A stretch of DNA of 64,000 bases from Septoria linicola (GCA_024114885.1 CP099419.1:2728001-2792000); one strand, 5' to 3'. Counted from the first letter of the stretch, positions 21,801 to 32,000 are shown. The notes: generated from the sequence alone by a model not told the origin. Translations and numbers: made by a program.

Positions 21801-22352
21801 TGCTTCTCGCACAGTGCCATCGGCGTCCTCTAGCCTGGCCACAATGCTTTGTGTGTAGCTCTTGAAGGGCATAGCCTCGTCTTTGTGCATCCTGGCCACC
21901 CACCTCATTCCCGTCTCCTTTGCGCGCACGCTCGAGCCACTGATCGCTTCATCGCGAATAATCTCTTCCACGTCACCCGGACAGAATGGGTACAGATCGC
22001 TCATCGCTTGAGACGCGGATGCACGTACGGGTTCGCGCAAGTCGCCCAGTCGTTCCTGGAGGGCAGGGAACAGCCTCGGGGCGAGCTGAGATATGGCATG
22101 ACCGCTGTTGTCTTGGATTTTGAGTCGCTTGATGAGGTGTCCTAGCGTGGACAACGCGGTGCTCAGCAATGTCGAGGAGGCCTGCTGGGAAATGGCGAGC
22201 TTGATGCAGTCGAAGATGGTCGATTGTGCCGTCTCAGGCACCCTGTAGTGTTTGATGTCCGATTTGAGCGCGTTGAGCTGATTGACCTTGACGTCGGTCT
22301 GCGCCGAGGGTCGCTTGAGCGTACTCAACAGAGTCGCCGCTTGCTGATCCAT
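18828..22352 (-). CDS. STU1: CLASP-family microtubule-binding protein Stu1
   Basis: Single exon, 1,174 residues, ATG at 22352 (MDQQAATLL). CLASP proteins bind and stabilise microtubule plus ends and the spindle midzone; fungal Stu1 is needed for spindle assembly and kinetochore capture. Residues 1 to about 230 form HEAT/TOG-like helical repeats. A second TOG-like array (about 310-540) contains stretches typical of CLASP TOG domains, such as HNWISRDKAVLKLRR. A basic Ser/Pro/Arg-rich linker (about 560-850) is the usual microtubule-lattice binding region, and a C-terminal helical domain (about 930-1,170) completes the family layout. The length is near that of other ascomycete Stu1 proteins. The next gene upstream starts in the opposite direction 596 bp away. 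Confidence 0.93.
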   Translation of the reverse strand: MDQQAATLLSTLKRPSAQTDVKVNQLNALKSDIKHYRVPETAQSTIFDCIKLAISQQASSTLLSTALSTLGHLIKRLKIQDNSGHAISQLAPRLFPALQERLGDLREPVRASASQAMSDLYPFCPGDVEEIIRDEAISGSSVRAKETGMRWVARMHKDEAMPFKSYTQSIVARLEDADGTVREAAKAVVLELFSNAPNGAKLDLKKQLKAYSVRHTIATQILTGIGAEGTSSRPQTSGNPDRGGTPDMAASTRSLPAPKDLDEILKSEAAQPPPQETVQMDPIYLHSQRELEDIFTDMLPHLEGKETEHNWISRDKAVLKLRRILKGNAPNEYHQTFMAGIKSVIEGILKSANSLRTTMASNGCQLIQELAKTLGPAMDAHVEILLQSFIKMSAATKHIQAENGRITASEIFQNCTYHNQMMRHIWLAEQDKNAQVRQCATGWLTIILKRQASYKSSFESSGGLELAEKCIKKGLDDSNPKVKEGTRATYWMFAKTWPVKAEKIMGALDAKAKAALEKDSHNPNAILHQSVTTVTTASRPGGTASRNALREHMEQQRKAKAGGKLPSRPNSAMADLSPVKNRSTPNGSVRGPSKMSQVTNRQVSAQSNASTGEAPNSAAATKKGSSLMSGPVRRPRRPEITRPQTADPYASRRMLRPATPANDSPIGSPEKSTGASKASIAASSAVRNRAKTAEHANGSPRGSQAKHSPVTSRKPGPSVHESRPSSKGSETARSNRDDDLTMLMPRGVTGRGQFSPGHKRPGLGETRSVDSGIPYMADEDDFTMVVPSLQNQSRAPSPLAYRSPIKAMFDEARNMGKLSPEAQRTISGSDVRHDQSEQGGAGRVGDEVQIYEDPFVEGETDSGAQDDRKVLAELPLNENVRTSSPTHSVGSSNSPGSPPQTSGGRPPPLSSTPQDRTEVTRNRRLLSSGIERIRTKTLDAHGFRRVQDLAKSRGDIWDGGKKYDELMDVLLEYLQTMDQDSKLAQQPSKLAGLKAQALGVLRALMALHHKEATAWHARALVTVLLARKVVDANSHVVSDMQRTADEIVKEANPRTCIDAMLNFMSESSEAAPRMIAMALSILRQLVIRSKSEESTELDAERKARLARATARYLNDTDSEVRKVDVDLASELFDVFEPSKADFWQEFKGVDEGRLGLLTYYIAKKGNRQAGIAAQ

Positions 22353-22948
22353 GGCGAGCGCGTCGTTGCGTGGTTCTGGCCGTTGTTGGAATGTTGTAGT
22401 CGCAGAATGGGAGCTTTGTCGTCAATCGAAACAACACCCGTGGACGCGAGCCGCTAATGCAGATCCACCAGTTGCCTGGCGACCTGTAGGCTGTGGCACC
22501 CTGTCTGAACCACTCTCTCAGGCACTGCACTACACTGCACTGCTCTGAGACAAGCTCGGTCGGCCTTTGCGCACTTCTTGCTTCAGAACAATGCCGCGAC
22601 AGCGTCGTTGGCGTTAAGAGTTGACATCCGGCTCAAAAGCATCTCGCTGTTCTGACTACAAGTCTGCAAGCTGTGACCACCCAAAAATCCCGGGTCCTCT
22701 CCCCAGATCTGTAACTAGACAGACCAGGCACTCATGCATATCGGCCTTGCGTTCCAGACGATGGATAAGGATGAGACAAGTCTTCCCTTACTGCGCTCAC
22801 ATTCATCGAAGTTGACTCATCGTTCTACCTGTATCACACGAATAAGGCTACTTGTCCGCTAAGCTAAGATTCGTACTCGCGAATCCGAGTCGAAGTTCGC
22901 CTCTGCCAGCCATTTCAGCGGATCATTCACGATCAACAGCAGACCGCA
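22353..22948. promoter_or_regulatory. Divergent promoter region between STU1 and the BSP-like peptidase
   Basis: The 596 bp between two outward-facing start codons must contain both promoters. Small frames inside it have no recognisable product. No TATA box or repeat stands out. Confidence 0.45.
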
Positions 22949-23987
22949 ATGCCGACCCTACCTAGGATAGAAAACGCCACATCTCCAGAACCATCGATGC
23001 TGCCTATCAGGAAACACAAGTTCAACTCACCTAAGCTACGTCTACAGCTACATGACCTAGATCATGAAGGCTCCTCAATCTTCTTATCGAATATCAAGGC
23101 TTCCGAGGACTTTGAAACCCAAGTTCAAAATGTGCTCAACCTGTTGTATGAAGAGCCCTCTGTGGATCGTCCAGGAACCCGCAGTGTAACATTGGTCATC
23201 CGAGAAATGGTAAGATATCTGTGAATAGATATTGTCGTGATCGGAATCATCGCTAATCGCTCAGGACGGCGTGGCGTACGTAAAAGCATCTGCTAGAAGG
23301 CATCTCTTCTCCTCTCTCTGCCTTAATCGTGAATGCTGTGGCATTAGGTGCTTGAAGCGGACGAGTTGCAGTCTGACATATGTCTGAGACATCGCTGACC
23401 TTCCATCTGTTACTTTAGATACACCACTGGTATCGACCTCGACGATGATCACAAAGAAATACATCTCAACCTCAATTACATAAAGCGCAGCCGACCTGAT
23501 CAGCGACACGGTAAGTTCAATGGGCTCAGAACATATTAAGATAGGACGACCACGACTTAACTTGTGCCCTAACACGTTTGTAGAGCTATTGGGCGTGCTC
23601 TGCCACGAGCTCGTGCATTGCTTTCAATGGAATGCAGAGGGGACATGCAATGGTGGTTTGATTGAAGGTATAGCAGATTGGGTTCGCCTTAGAGCCGGTC
23701 TCGCAGCGAAACACTGGAAGCGTGAAGCAAGCGGCGACTGGGATGGCGGGTACCAGCATACAGGATACTTTCTTGAATGGCTGGAGCAAAAGTTTGGCCC
23801 TGGCACTGTAAGGAGTGTCAACAAGTGCTTGAGAAAGGGAGAGTACGATGACGACTTGTTCAAGAAATGCTGCGAAGGGAACAGCGTGAAGAGGCTGTGG
23901 GAGATGTACCGTGAATCACTTGAAGGTGACAAGGATCGCGAAGACAACAAGTCGGCACCGAAGCAAGACATCAAGAGCTGCTCATAG
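22949..23987 (+). CDS. Basic-secretory-protein-type metallopeptidase, HExxH
   Basis: Four exons (22949-23209, 23265-23275, 23419-23510, 23584-23987) give 255 residues. The family is the plant basic secretory protein (BSP) family, putative zinc peptidases also found in fungi and bacteria. The zinc motif is CHELVHCFQW (H129, E130, H133) in exon 4, followed by the family signature TCNGGLIEGIADWVRL. Exon 2 is only 11 nt; it supplies the residues Asp-Gly-Val-Ala and restores the run DGVAYTTGIDLDDD expected in the family. Introns use GTAAGA, GTACGT and GTAAGT donors. The N-terminus is polar and basic with no signal peptide, so despite the family name this product is probably intracellular. The C-terminus is Lys/Glu/Asp-rich. 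Its substrate is unknown. It is convergent with the Sdt1-like gene. Confidence 0.88.
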
Positions 23988-24322
23988 TCTGACTACCAGA
24001 TGCAGGCATCTCCACATGCAGTTGTATATCTATGAATCTAAACTCTAGGCAAAGGCACCTGCGAGATGCTACGCCAGTACTGATCGTTGAACTTGGTGCC
24101 AAAGTCATCGGTCGACTCGACGCGTGCAAGCGATGATCTCTGGCACCGCCACCAGCTCCCTCGTTTGGCGGCGTCCGTAGTTGAGCTAGCGGAGGCGATG
24201 GACGCCTGTCTCAATGAAGTGTGTGACCAATAACTACAAGGCAATGGCGATGTAAGATAATTCTGTCGCTAGAGCCAAGATCCAGCTCACGTCGTTGATG
24301 CCTTGGTTGCTGCTCTCAGTCA
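23988..24322. other. Convergent intergenic region
   Basis: These 335 bp lie between the stop codons of the BSP-like peptidase and the nucleotidase gene. They hold two 3' untranslated regions; nothing else was seen. Confidence 0.4.
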
Positions 24323-25039
24323 TCAAGTCTGCTTGAAGACTTCGGGGAAAATGCCTCTCAATTCGTTCAGATGCTTGATCTGATAGTCGCAGGCCGGCGG
24401 TATGGGTGCTTGCGACCCCTCTTCGACAAGATGAACGGTCTTCAATCCGTACTTCTTGCCTCCTGTACAATTTATCGATGAGTCATCAACATAGAAACAT
24501 TTCGTCGGATTGTCGACCCCTGCTTCTCTCATTGCCTTATCGAACATAGCAGGATCTGGCTTACAGAGCAGCTTTTCAGCACCATAGTCGCAGTACGTAA
24601 TACCCTCGAACATATCTTCCACGCCAAGAAGTTTGATCACTCTCTTTCCATGATTGATGTATGCGTTGGTGAACAACCACGGCTTGATCTGAGTTCTGTC
24701 GATGTCTTCGAGGAGTTTCCTCAGTGTAGGGTCAGGGTTGATGATCTCGTCCAATGGAAGTGCGTCGTCGACTTTGGCATTATATTCTAGCGGATCGACC
24801 TTGTGGTGGCGAACTAGCCCTTCAATGGCCAGGCCGTAGTCTTTGTAATACCGCTGATGAAGCATCGTGGCATCTTCGCGAGACATGCTCAAATGGGACT
24901 GGAAATAGTCGTCTATCAAGACGGACATGTGTTCATGAATCTTGTATGACTTGGGGTAGAGACAATTGTCGATATCGAAAAAGAAGACCTGGCGGCTGTC
25001 TCTTGGCCCGGCGTCATTCTGAACATCGTGAATTGCCAT
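24323..25039 (-). CDS. SDT1: HAD-family pyrimidine 5'-nucleotidase (Sdt1/Phm8 type)
   Basis: Single exon, 238 residues, ATG at 25039. Sdt1-like enzymes dephosphorylate nucleotides such as UMP and CMP in the cytosol; the related Phm8 acts on lysophosphatidate and nucleotides, and sequence alone does not separate the two here. HAD motif I is FFFDIDNCLYP with nucleophile D22 and acid D24. Motif II is the LFTNA segment (Thr after Phe, near residue 125). Motif III/IV is the CKPDPAMF lysine followed by FYVDDSSINC with the Asp pair near residue 190. The alpha-helical cap between motifs I and II matches the family. It is divergent from the large disordered-protein gene, with 356 bp between them. Confidence 0.9.
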   Translation of the reverse strand: MAIHDVQNDAGPRDSRQVFFFDIDNCLYPKSYKIHEHMSVLIDDYFQSHLSMSREDATMLHQRYYKDYGLAIEGLVRHHKVDPLEYNAKVDDALPLDEIINPDPTLRKLLEDIDRTQIKPWLFTNAYINHGKRVIKLLGVEDMFEGITYCDYGAEKLLCKPDPAMFDKAMREAGVDNPTKCFYVDDSSINCTGGKKYGLKTVHLVEEGSQAPIPPACDYQIKHLNELRGIFPEVFKQT

Positions 25040-25395
25040 CTTCGCCCGCCTTGCTGCAGTCTCTCGTTGTATTATTGGAAGAACTGATCAACGAAAGAAG
25101 GCAAGAATACAAAGAAAGCGGCGAAAGCACTACGAAAATCGCGCTGCAGTCACATTAATGAATATTGACGGCTCGAGAACACATGCCTCGATGATAGGTC
25201 GTGAAGCGTGTTTTGGCACTAAAACGAGACTCGACCAATCTCGCTTCTCCTTTGGATATTCTTCTTCGCCGCGACACAACCTCGCAGTCCTCCCTTTGAC
25301 ACGCGCGAGAGAGTTCCACTGATCATCACAACGCAGTCGATGTCCAGTCCACACTGTAGACTCGATTGTCCCTGGAGCAGCAGCAGCAGAGCGCA
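25040..25395. promoter_or_regulatory. Divergent promoter region between SDT1 and the disordered-protein gene
   Basis: The 356 bp between outward-facing ATGs must hold both promoters. A CAG-rich run sits just before the ATG at 25396. No clear box motif was found. Confidence 0.4.
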
Positions 25396-28053
25396 ATGGC
25401 GCTGAGTGTCGGCGCGCAGGGGATTGACTACACGGTCACCCCTTCGCCTGCTGAAGAAGAGTCGTTCTACAACAAGCTGCTGGGCTTAGCCGATGCTGTG
25501 GTATCTGGGCAGCATGCGCAGTTCAAGCTGTCGCCAGCTGCCATCGAGCAGCTTAAGGCCAGCCTGGCATTGCTGAATGCGCCCGCAGCAACAGACAGTC
25601 GTCTTTCCAATGTCGTAGCACATAGCGCGAACGCGTCTGCGACTAACACGCAGCAACAATCGGCACCTTCGGCACCAACGTTCGCTGGTTTACCTGGCTT
25701 GCAAGCGCAGAATCCACATTTCGTGAATGATGCGGCCCCATCGCTCATCAAAGCGACATCTAGCGGCCTAGATCCGATCTTTTTGGAGAAGTCGGCAGTA
25801 TTGATCAAGGCGGAGAATCAGCACAAGCGCCAGCATATCGAGCGCGAGCTGCAGGCGCAGTTCAAGCGACCTGGCCGTGATGAAGGTGCAGAGGCGCCAT
25901 CCCTTGATATGGGCACAATTCTTGCCATTTCAGCTACTCGTGAATCGCATGTGACTGGGCTGAAGCGTTCTGGCAGAGTGGACAGCGAGGCGAGTTCGTT
26001 CGATACGAATGACTATTACTCCAGCCAAGTCCAAAGTGACTGGTCCTCACCCGAAAGCGCAAGTAAAGGTTCTGACCGCGCAGCAGATGCCTTACCAGCA
26101 GATTTCGAGAGCCTCGGAGGCCCTAGTGTGCGCTCTTCGTTTGCTAAGACCTCTGTCTCGGGTAAGCAACCTGCTGTCGCTCGTGATGACCGCGTCTCCA
26201 AGGACGCCATCAATGCCCAATTCGCACCAGCCAGAAGCACGTATCAAGTTGTGGAAGACGATGGTGACGACGAAGACGATGAATACACACCGCCAGACGC
26301 CTCTGTTCTCGCAGGCTACGATGAGGATGCAGGCATGGAGGAAGGTCAAATTGGTTCTGACGAGGACGACGACGACGATTACGAGCCTGGCGAAGTTACG
26401 GTAAATAGCCATGCGCCATTTCCGCCATCGACGCGGGCGGGACAGCAGCGCTCTCCAAAAGTCATTCGCAATCATCTCACTCACATTGCTGCACCACAGC
26501 CAAATCGAGTATCTCCACTTGCAGTCGCCAAAGGTCCAAATCTGGGGGGAGAATTGGAACTGGTCAATGGGCGTCCCGAAGTCGTTGGACACAAGCACAA
26601 CAATCGTCATAACCCCAATATGTCGCGCGCAAGTACTGCTTCGCCGCAGAATGGGGTTGGAGGTAGCAACAAAAAGCGCCGGAACAAGAAGCGGAAGCGA
26701 GACAACGACCAGCAGCAACAAACGGGCGGTGGTCGTGCAAAGAAGAAGCGCGATAGACATGCTGTGCCGCAATCGCCTGCACAGTACGAGCCGCGCATCA
26801 AAGATGAGCCTGTATCACCACTGCCATTCGCCGGCGTGCCGGAAGCGCAGCCGTTTGCGCAATACGCACAGCGGCCGCCACATTACAGGCCAGCAGAAAT
26901 TGATCTAGTCTCTCCACGGCATATACCCTTGCCGGCTTCACCATATGCGCCCGAAGTGCGTTCATCTGGTCTTCGATACGAGTATGCTCAATCAGCGTCA
27001 CCTTCTGTGATTCGAGTGGCATCTCCTGCGGCGTATCGACCCGTGCAGAGGGACAATCAAGACCTCAGAAGGGTCGCTAGCATGCAATATGCTCATCGCC
27101 CACCATCTCCGGGTCAGAGAGCATACTCTCCAGCACCAAAAAGTGCCGTCTCCATGGCTCAGGCAGACCCAAGAATGTCCCAAGCACCTCCTGAAATGCG
27201 ATATCAAGAGGTCCCACGCATGCAAGAGTACCACGATCCTTACCATGCGAGACCCCAAAGTCCGGCTCTGATGCCGCCACCAGCTGCTCCAGCTAAGATC
27301 GTTGTGGACCAATTTGGCAACCAGTATTACGCCGCTGCAGCTGAGCCGCCTGCCCCGCTGCCACCACCGCAGGCATACAGAGCATCTGTTGCGCCCCCTG
27401 ATAGACGAGTCGCCACGCTGGACACTGGCTACGATCGCGCACCAAGCCGTGCTGCCAATGTATATGCTCAGCCAGTCTACGAACGCAGTGATACGCGCAT
27501 GGCACCGCCGCCACCTAAGAGGCGTATCGGCGAGGAGTCTGGTATTCAGTACGTGGACGCGAATGGATATGCTGTGCCTGCGCCGCAATATAGCCGGCCA
27601 GAAGTCCGTTACATGGAGCCAGCTACTTCTCCTGTGTATCAGCAGATGCCACAGGTCCGTTACGAAATGGCTCCTCCACCAACTCGACCAGCGCGCGAGC
27701 TCACTTCGCCTGTGTATGCCGAGCCCACTTCTCCAGTATATGCACCCAGCAGAAGCTATAGCGTTCACCCAGATGCGCCGCTGGCGCCAGATTACACACG
27801 ACATGCCAGTATTGCACCACAGCAGTATGCTCGTCAGGGAAGCGTGGCGCCACAGCAGTACGCGAGGCCTGACGTCCCAGCGGCTCCTCTGGCGCGGGCA
27901 ACAAGCGTGATGCCAGGATACGAGCAGCCACAGCCTCAACTATATGCGCCTGCACCTGCACCGCAAGTCCGCTACGTCGACCAGTACGGGAGAGAAGTTT
28001 ATCAGAGTGAGCCTAGACAGGTTGGTGCTCCAGCGGAGTATAGGTATCAGTAG
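25396..28053 (+). CDS. Large disordered basic/acidic nuclear-type protein, unknown function
   Basis: Single exon, 885 residues from the first ATG at 25396; the open frame continues upstream only through non-ATG codons. Residues 1 to about 70 are the only part with ordinary composition (a helix-like stretch around ESFYNKLLGLADAVVSG). An acidic block (nt 26260-26390, many Asp/Glu) precedes a strongly basic cluster (KKRRNKKRKR near nt 26670) that looks like a nuclear localisation signal. The C-terminal half is Pro/Tyr/Ala/Gln-rich with many Ser-Pro and Tyr-Ala units. It has three related short motifs, VDQFGNQYY (27304), VDANGYAV (27553) and VDQYGREVY (27979), plus paired copies of TSPVYA and APQQYAR. 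I do not recognise the family. Nuclear localisation and scaffold-like behaviour are inferences from composition only. Confidence 0.8.
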   Translation: MALSVGAQGIDYTVTPSPAEEESFYNKLLGLADAVVSGQHAQFKLSPAAIEQLKASLALLNAPAATDSRLSNVVAHSANASATNTQQQSAPSAPTFAGLPGLQAQNPHFVNDAAPSLIKATSSGLDPIFLEKSAVLIKAENQHKRQHIERELQAQFKRPGRDEGAEAPSLDMGTILAISATRESHVTGLKRSGRVDSEASSFDTNDYYSSQVQSDWSSPESASKGSDRAADALPADFESLGGPSVRSSFAKTSVSGKQPAVARDDRVSKDAINAQFAPARSTYQVVEDDGDDEDDEYTPPDASVLAGYDEDAGMEEGQIGSDEDDDDDYEPGEVTVNSHAPFPPSTRAGQQRSPKVIRNHLTHIAAPQPNRVSPLAVAKGPNLGGELELVNGRPEVVGHKHNNRHNPNMSRASTASPQNGVGGSNKKRRNKKRKRDNDQQQQTGGGRAKKKRDRHAVPQSPAQYEPRIKDEPVSPLPFAGVPEAQPFAQYAQRPPHYRPAEIDLVSPRHIPLPASPYAPEVRSSGLRYEYAQSASPSVIRVASPAAYRPVQRDNQDLRRVASMQYAHRPPSPGQRAYSPAPKSAVSMAQADPRMSQAPPEMRYQEVPRMQEYHDPYHARPQSPALMPPPAAPAKIVVDQFGNQYYAAAAEPPAPLPPPQAYRASVAPPDRRVATLDTGYDRAPSRAANVYAQPVYERSDTRMAPPPPKRRIGEESGIQYVDANGYAVPAPQYSRPEVRYMEPATSPVYQQMPQVRYEMAPPPTRPARELTSPVYAEPTSPVYAPSRSYSVHPDAPLAPDYTRHASIAPQQYARQGSVAPQQYARPDVPAAPLARATSVMPGYEQPQPQLYAPAPAPQVRYVDQYGREVYQSEPRQVGAPAEYRYQ

Positions 28054-29021
28054 CGTGGAATCGTGGCCGCGATCTTGTGAGATTCTGAACGGAGCTGTGA
28101 GGATAGAGCATTGACTTGTTGGACTTAGCGGTTAATATCATGTACGAACATCGGTTGGAAAAGCATGTATCTGTCGCTAGGCTTTGGCGATGGTCAGGCC
28201 TCTCGAGACGAGTTTTGTTATCAGATGCTGGGCAAGCTGTACTACTGTACTTCATACCAGAAATGGTCTCACAGTAATGATGAACATGAGTTCACGAAAG
28301 ACGGCGCTGCCTCCGAAGACGATTAAGTTTAGCTGGCCAACATTGGCGTCGTTCTAAGGAACAAATTCCCACTGCCATGCTGTGAGTCTGATCATTACTT
28401 GTATGCCGTTTGCTGTCATTACCCGTGGCGGGTACCGGTAGATGTTGTGAACCTGCTGTGCGGATAGTGATGCACTTGCTGGGATAACGTCCTATTCATT
28501 TCGGTAAATGCATCATCTAGAGGTCTCTTCTCGAACAGTGCTGTAGATCAACTCTAGACCACGCATTCGATGGCTGGACTCGACCACAGACTCGGCGTAA
28601 TGGAACCAGGAACATGATATACTTATATAGATGAATCTGAGGCAGCGCGGGCCAGTGCTGATTCGCTGTCGATGTGTCTGCTCCGACCTCCCTGTTTTCA
28701 AGGAATCTGGAGAATTTTACACGTGACAGGCTCGTGAGAGGTAGGCAGTCTGGTCTGCGGGAGAGCTTCGACTCCATCACAACACAACCTCGTCCTCATT
28801 TTCCTCTGCAATGTCTGCTCGCTCTTGATCGAGTGTAGTAGCATTGCGTGCTCTGCTTTCCCGCCCAGTGCCCTCTCCCTCTTCACTTCTACCTCGCCGG
28901 CTCCTCCAGCGCGTACCGCGGGTCCGTGTATTGTCTTGCGTCTCCATTTTCGACCTCCGCCGATCGACACTCGTTCCACCTCCCCTCCACCACCGCTTGA
29001 CGCGGTGTATGCAGTCAGAGC
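28054..29021. promoter_or_regulatory. KH-gene promoter and pyrimidine-rich 5' leader with upstream ORFs
   Basis: No gene is supported in the first 700 bp. The last 250 bp are C/T-rich, typical of fungal 5' leaders. They contain a five-codon upstream ORF at 28811-28828 and a six-codon upstream ORF at 29009-29029 that overlaps the main start codon in another frame. Whether these lie on the mRNA depends on the transcription start, which cannot be seen. Confidence 0.5.
28811..28828 (+). promoter_or_regulatory. Upstream ORF 1 of the KH-domain gene
   Basis: ATG to TGA, five sense codons (MSARS), 193 nt before the main ATG in the probable 5' leader. It could reduce initiation at the main start if transcribed. 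Confidence 0.35.
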
Positions 29022-29029
29022 ATGCATAA
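29009..29029 (+). promoter_or_regulatory. Upstream ORF 2, overlapping the KH-gene start
   Basis: ATG to TAA, six sense codons (MQSEHA). It begins 13 nt before the main ATG at 29022 and its stop overlaps the first codons of the main frame, so ribosomes starting here could not simply reinitiate downstream. If on the mRNA, it would force leaky scanning. Confidence 0.4.
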
Positions 29030-32000
29030 GATCCAGAATTTCGTCAGCTCGAATGGCCACGCGAGAAACGGCTTCGGGATGGGCTTCACGCGAGGACAGC
29101 CGCAGCACCCACAGCACCACCAGCAACATGTCCAGCAGGAGCACATGCTCAACATCGGGAAGCGGACGATGCCCGGAATGTCTGCCAGCCCCGGGCCGGC
29201 GATGTCTGGTCACCTTGTGAACCTGTCATTCAACGTGCCGTTCAATTCGACCCTGCCAGGCCCAGATAAGGACGATGTCCTGTACAGCAGCACGGGAGCT
29301 TTCCAGAGATGGACTCACCCTGAGGATGCCGCTGGAGACATGCCGAATCATGCACTACCTGTCCACACGCGGAACGTGGAGACCTTGCGCAGTCTGTGTA
29401 AGCAGATCAGCGAAGGTAGTGGCGAGCGGATACATGCCACTGTCACTTCGTCGAAGCCCAAGCCCATCCCGGGCATGCAACGCGGCCCTCTGTCCGCTCT
29501 GGTTACCAACGTATGTATATCTGGCGATGCCGAAGTTGTGCACAAGATGCGAGCCAAGATCCTCAATGAGACGCCCATCACTATGGTGAGTAATGCTGTG
29601 CAAAACCCGGGAGCTACTTGCGGCTGACACCATCACAGCGATGCGAGACTATTGACATCGATCGTGAGATAGTTTTCCCCAAAGGCCAGGAGGGAGCCCG
29701 AGCCGACATCCTCGAGCACATGGATCAGATCGCCGACCAAACAAAGGCTGACATTTTCCTTCTCGAGTCCAAGTCCAAGAGAAAGGACTCGGACTCGGTC
29801 AGCTTCACCGGCAACATGGAGAAAAGCATGGACAACAGACTGCGAATCTACCTCTACGGCGATAGTGAGAGCTCGGAGAACGCAAAGACGAGACTGCTCA
29901 TCATGATCGACCAGATGCTTCAGCGCCTTGTCGATGTCTTCCGCGTGGAGCTGTCGTTGCACAACCTAATCTCGGGCCGGCAAAGGAGGAATATCAAGCT
30001 CATTGAGTCTGCGACTGGTGCGGCGATCTACTTTCCGCCCATGTTTCCCGCCGTCTTTGGCTACACACCGCCCGGCTCAATTCCGCTACGCACTCGTGAC
30101 GACATCATCATCACTGGAGACAGTATGGACAACATCTTGCAGGCCAAGAAGAGACTCAGTGACTTGGTTCAAGGCACGAAGACTTTTGTGAAGGATGTGC
30201 AGATCACCACGAACAAGGTTGATAGCATCTTGCTGGAGAGGCTGGACAAGATAAGGAAGATTATCGAAGCGAACGGTTCGTATGTGCTTCTACCACCACT
30301 CGGAAGCAATAGTGGTCTGCTCCGCGTACAGGCTACGGACATTTTGAACGTTGAGCGAACTGTGCGTGAGATTATGGGTCTGGCCGGGCAGTTCTACAGC
30401 GCTTCATGGTGGGTAACACACCCGGATCCTTCCCAGCGTCAGCCAGCTCCCTCGGATGTGCGATCCATGCTGCCGGACATCTGTATCAACAGCGGCGCCG
30501 AAGTCACATTCGAAAAGCTGAACTTTCACATCAATGGTAGTGACGATTCTGTCAAGGCAGCGATGTCGATCATTAATCTCCTGCCGTTCGTCAAGAAGGC
30601 CCAATCCACGCTCCGAGTGAAAGTGGAGCTGGCGAACGAACACAAGGAGTTTGTCAGTGGGAAGAAGAACGGCAAGATCAACAAAATCATGAGCCAGAGC
30701 AATGTTCAGATCGTGTTTGATGGGTTCAATGAGTACAACTTTTACATCGACGTTCGCGGAGCACAGTACGAAGCGACGAAGAATGGGCTGGATCTTGTCG
30801 AGCTTGAGATGCCGGCATCGATTTCATTCCACGTTCCGGACCAGTACCACAAGCGCATCATTGGCATTGGTGGTCAGCACATCCAGCGAATCATGAAAAA
30901 GTACTCCGTCTTCGTCAAATTCTCCAACGCCATGGACCGTGGCGGCATCGGCAAAGATGATGACGATATCAAGGTCGACAATGTTATTTGCAGGACTCCA
31001 GCGCGCAACGCAGACAACCTAGAGCTCGTCAAGCAAGAGATCATGGACATGGTGGAGAAAGTTGATGCCGAGTTCGTGTCCGAGCAAGTGCCTGTTGATC
31101 GCCTCTACCATCGCGAGCTTGTTGCTCGCATGCAGGAGATTGAGGAGCTGGAGAAGAAGTGGAACTGTAAGATCACTTTCCCTGGCACGGAAGCTGCCAG
31201 CGATATCATTACGGTCAGTGGGCCTGAGTGGCAGGTCCCCCAGGCCGTTGACGAGTTCTTGGTACGTATCGATCCCTCACATTTGCTATATTCCTTTGCT
31301 GACATGACTGGCAGGGCATGGTCCCAGAAACCCATCAAATCGAGTTCCCATCCTCGGATGACATGCGTGCGTTCCTAACTTCAGCCGAATTTTGCAATGA
31401 TACTGCACAAAAGCTCAAGGACCAGTATGTTGTCGAGGTCGCTGTTCACGAGCCAAAGAAGGGAAAAGACGGCGATAAGGAGATGCTGGTCGAGCGGCTA
31501 GTGCTCAACTATACTCGCAACAACGCTGGCGGCTTAAAGGACGCCATTGACTTCTTGCTGTTGCCGTTCATCAGTCGTGGACTGGACCAGAATACTGTCA
31601 AGGGCGCCATTCCACGACCAAAATCGGACTCGTTTGAAGACAATATGCCTTATTTCGAGTCAAAGCTACTGCAGCGCGCCGAACCTGCGGTCCAAGACTC
31701 GCCTACCCGTGCTACATTCGGCGAAGAGGGCGGCTCTCGATCCATCTTCGATAAGCTCAGAAAGCCGAGTAGCATGGCTTCCTTTACCTCTTTCATGGAC
31801 CGTCGCCGGAAGACGGGCTCCAACTCCCCAGCGTCCATGTTTCTGCAGGGCTCCGGTAATGCTTCCAAAGCGTCTTTGGTCAGCATGGAGTCTCGCGAAT
31901 CTGGCTATCGGAATCCCTGGAATGATTCAGGCATTGATCTTGATCATGATCAGCAGAACGGCCACGCCCACGCTAACAGCTGGGGCTCCATTGGCGGTTC

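Noticed and set aside
26998..27939. 313-codon minus-strand frame
   Set aside because: It is antisense to the repetitive Pro/Tyr-rich half of the 885-residue protein. Its Arg/Trp/His-rich composition is that of a shadow frame.
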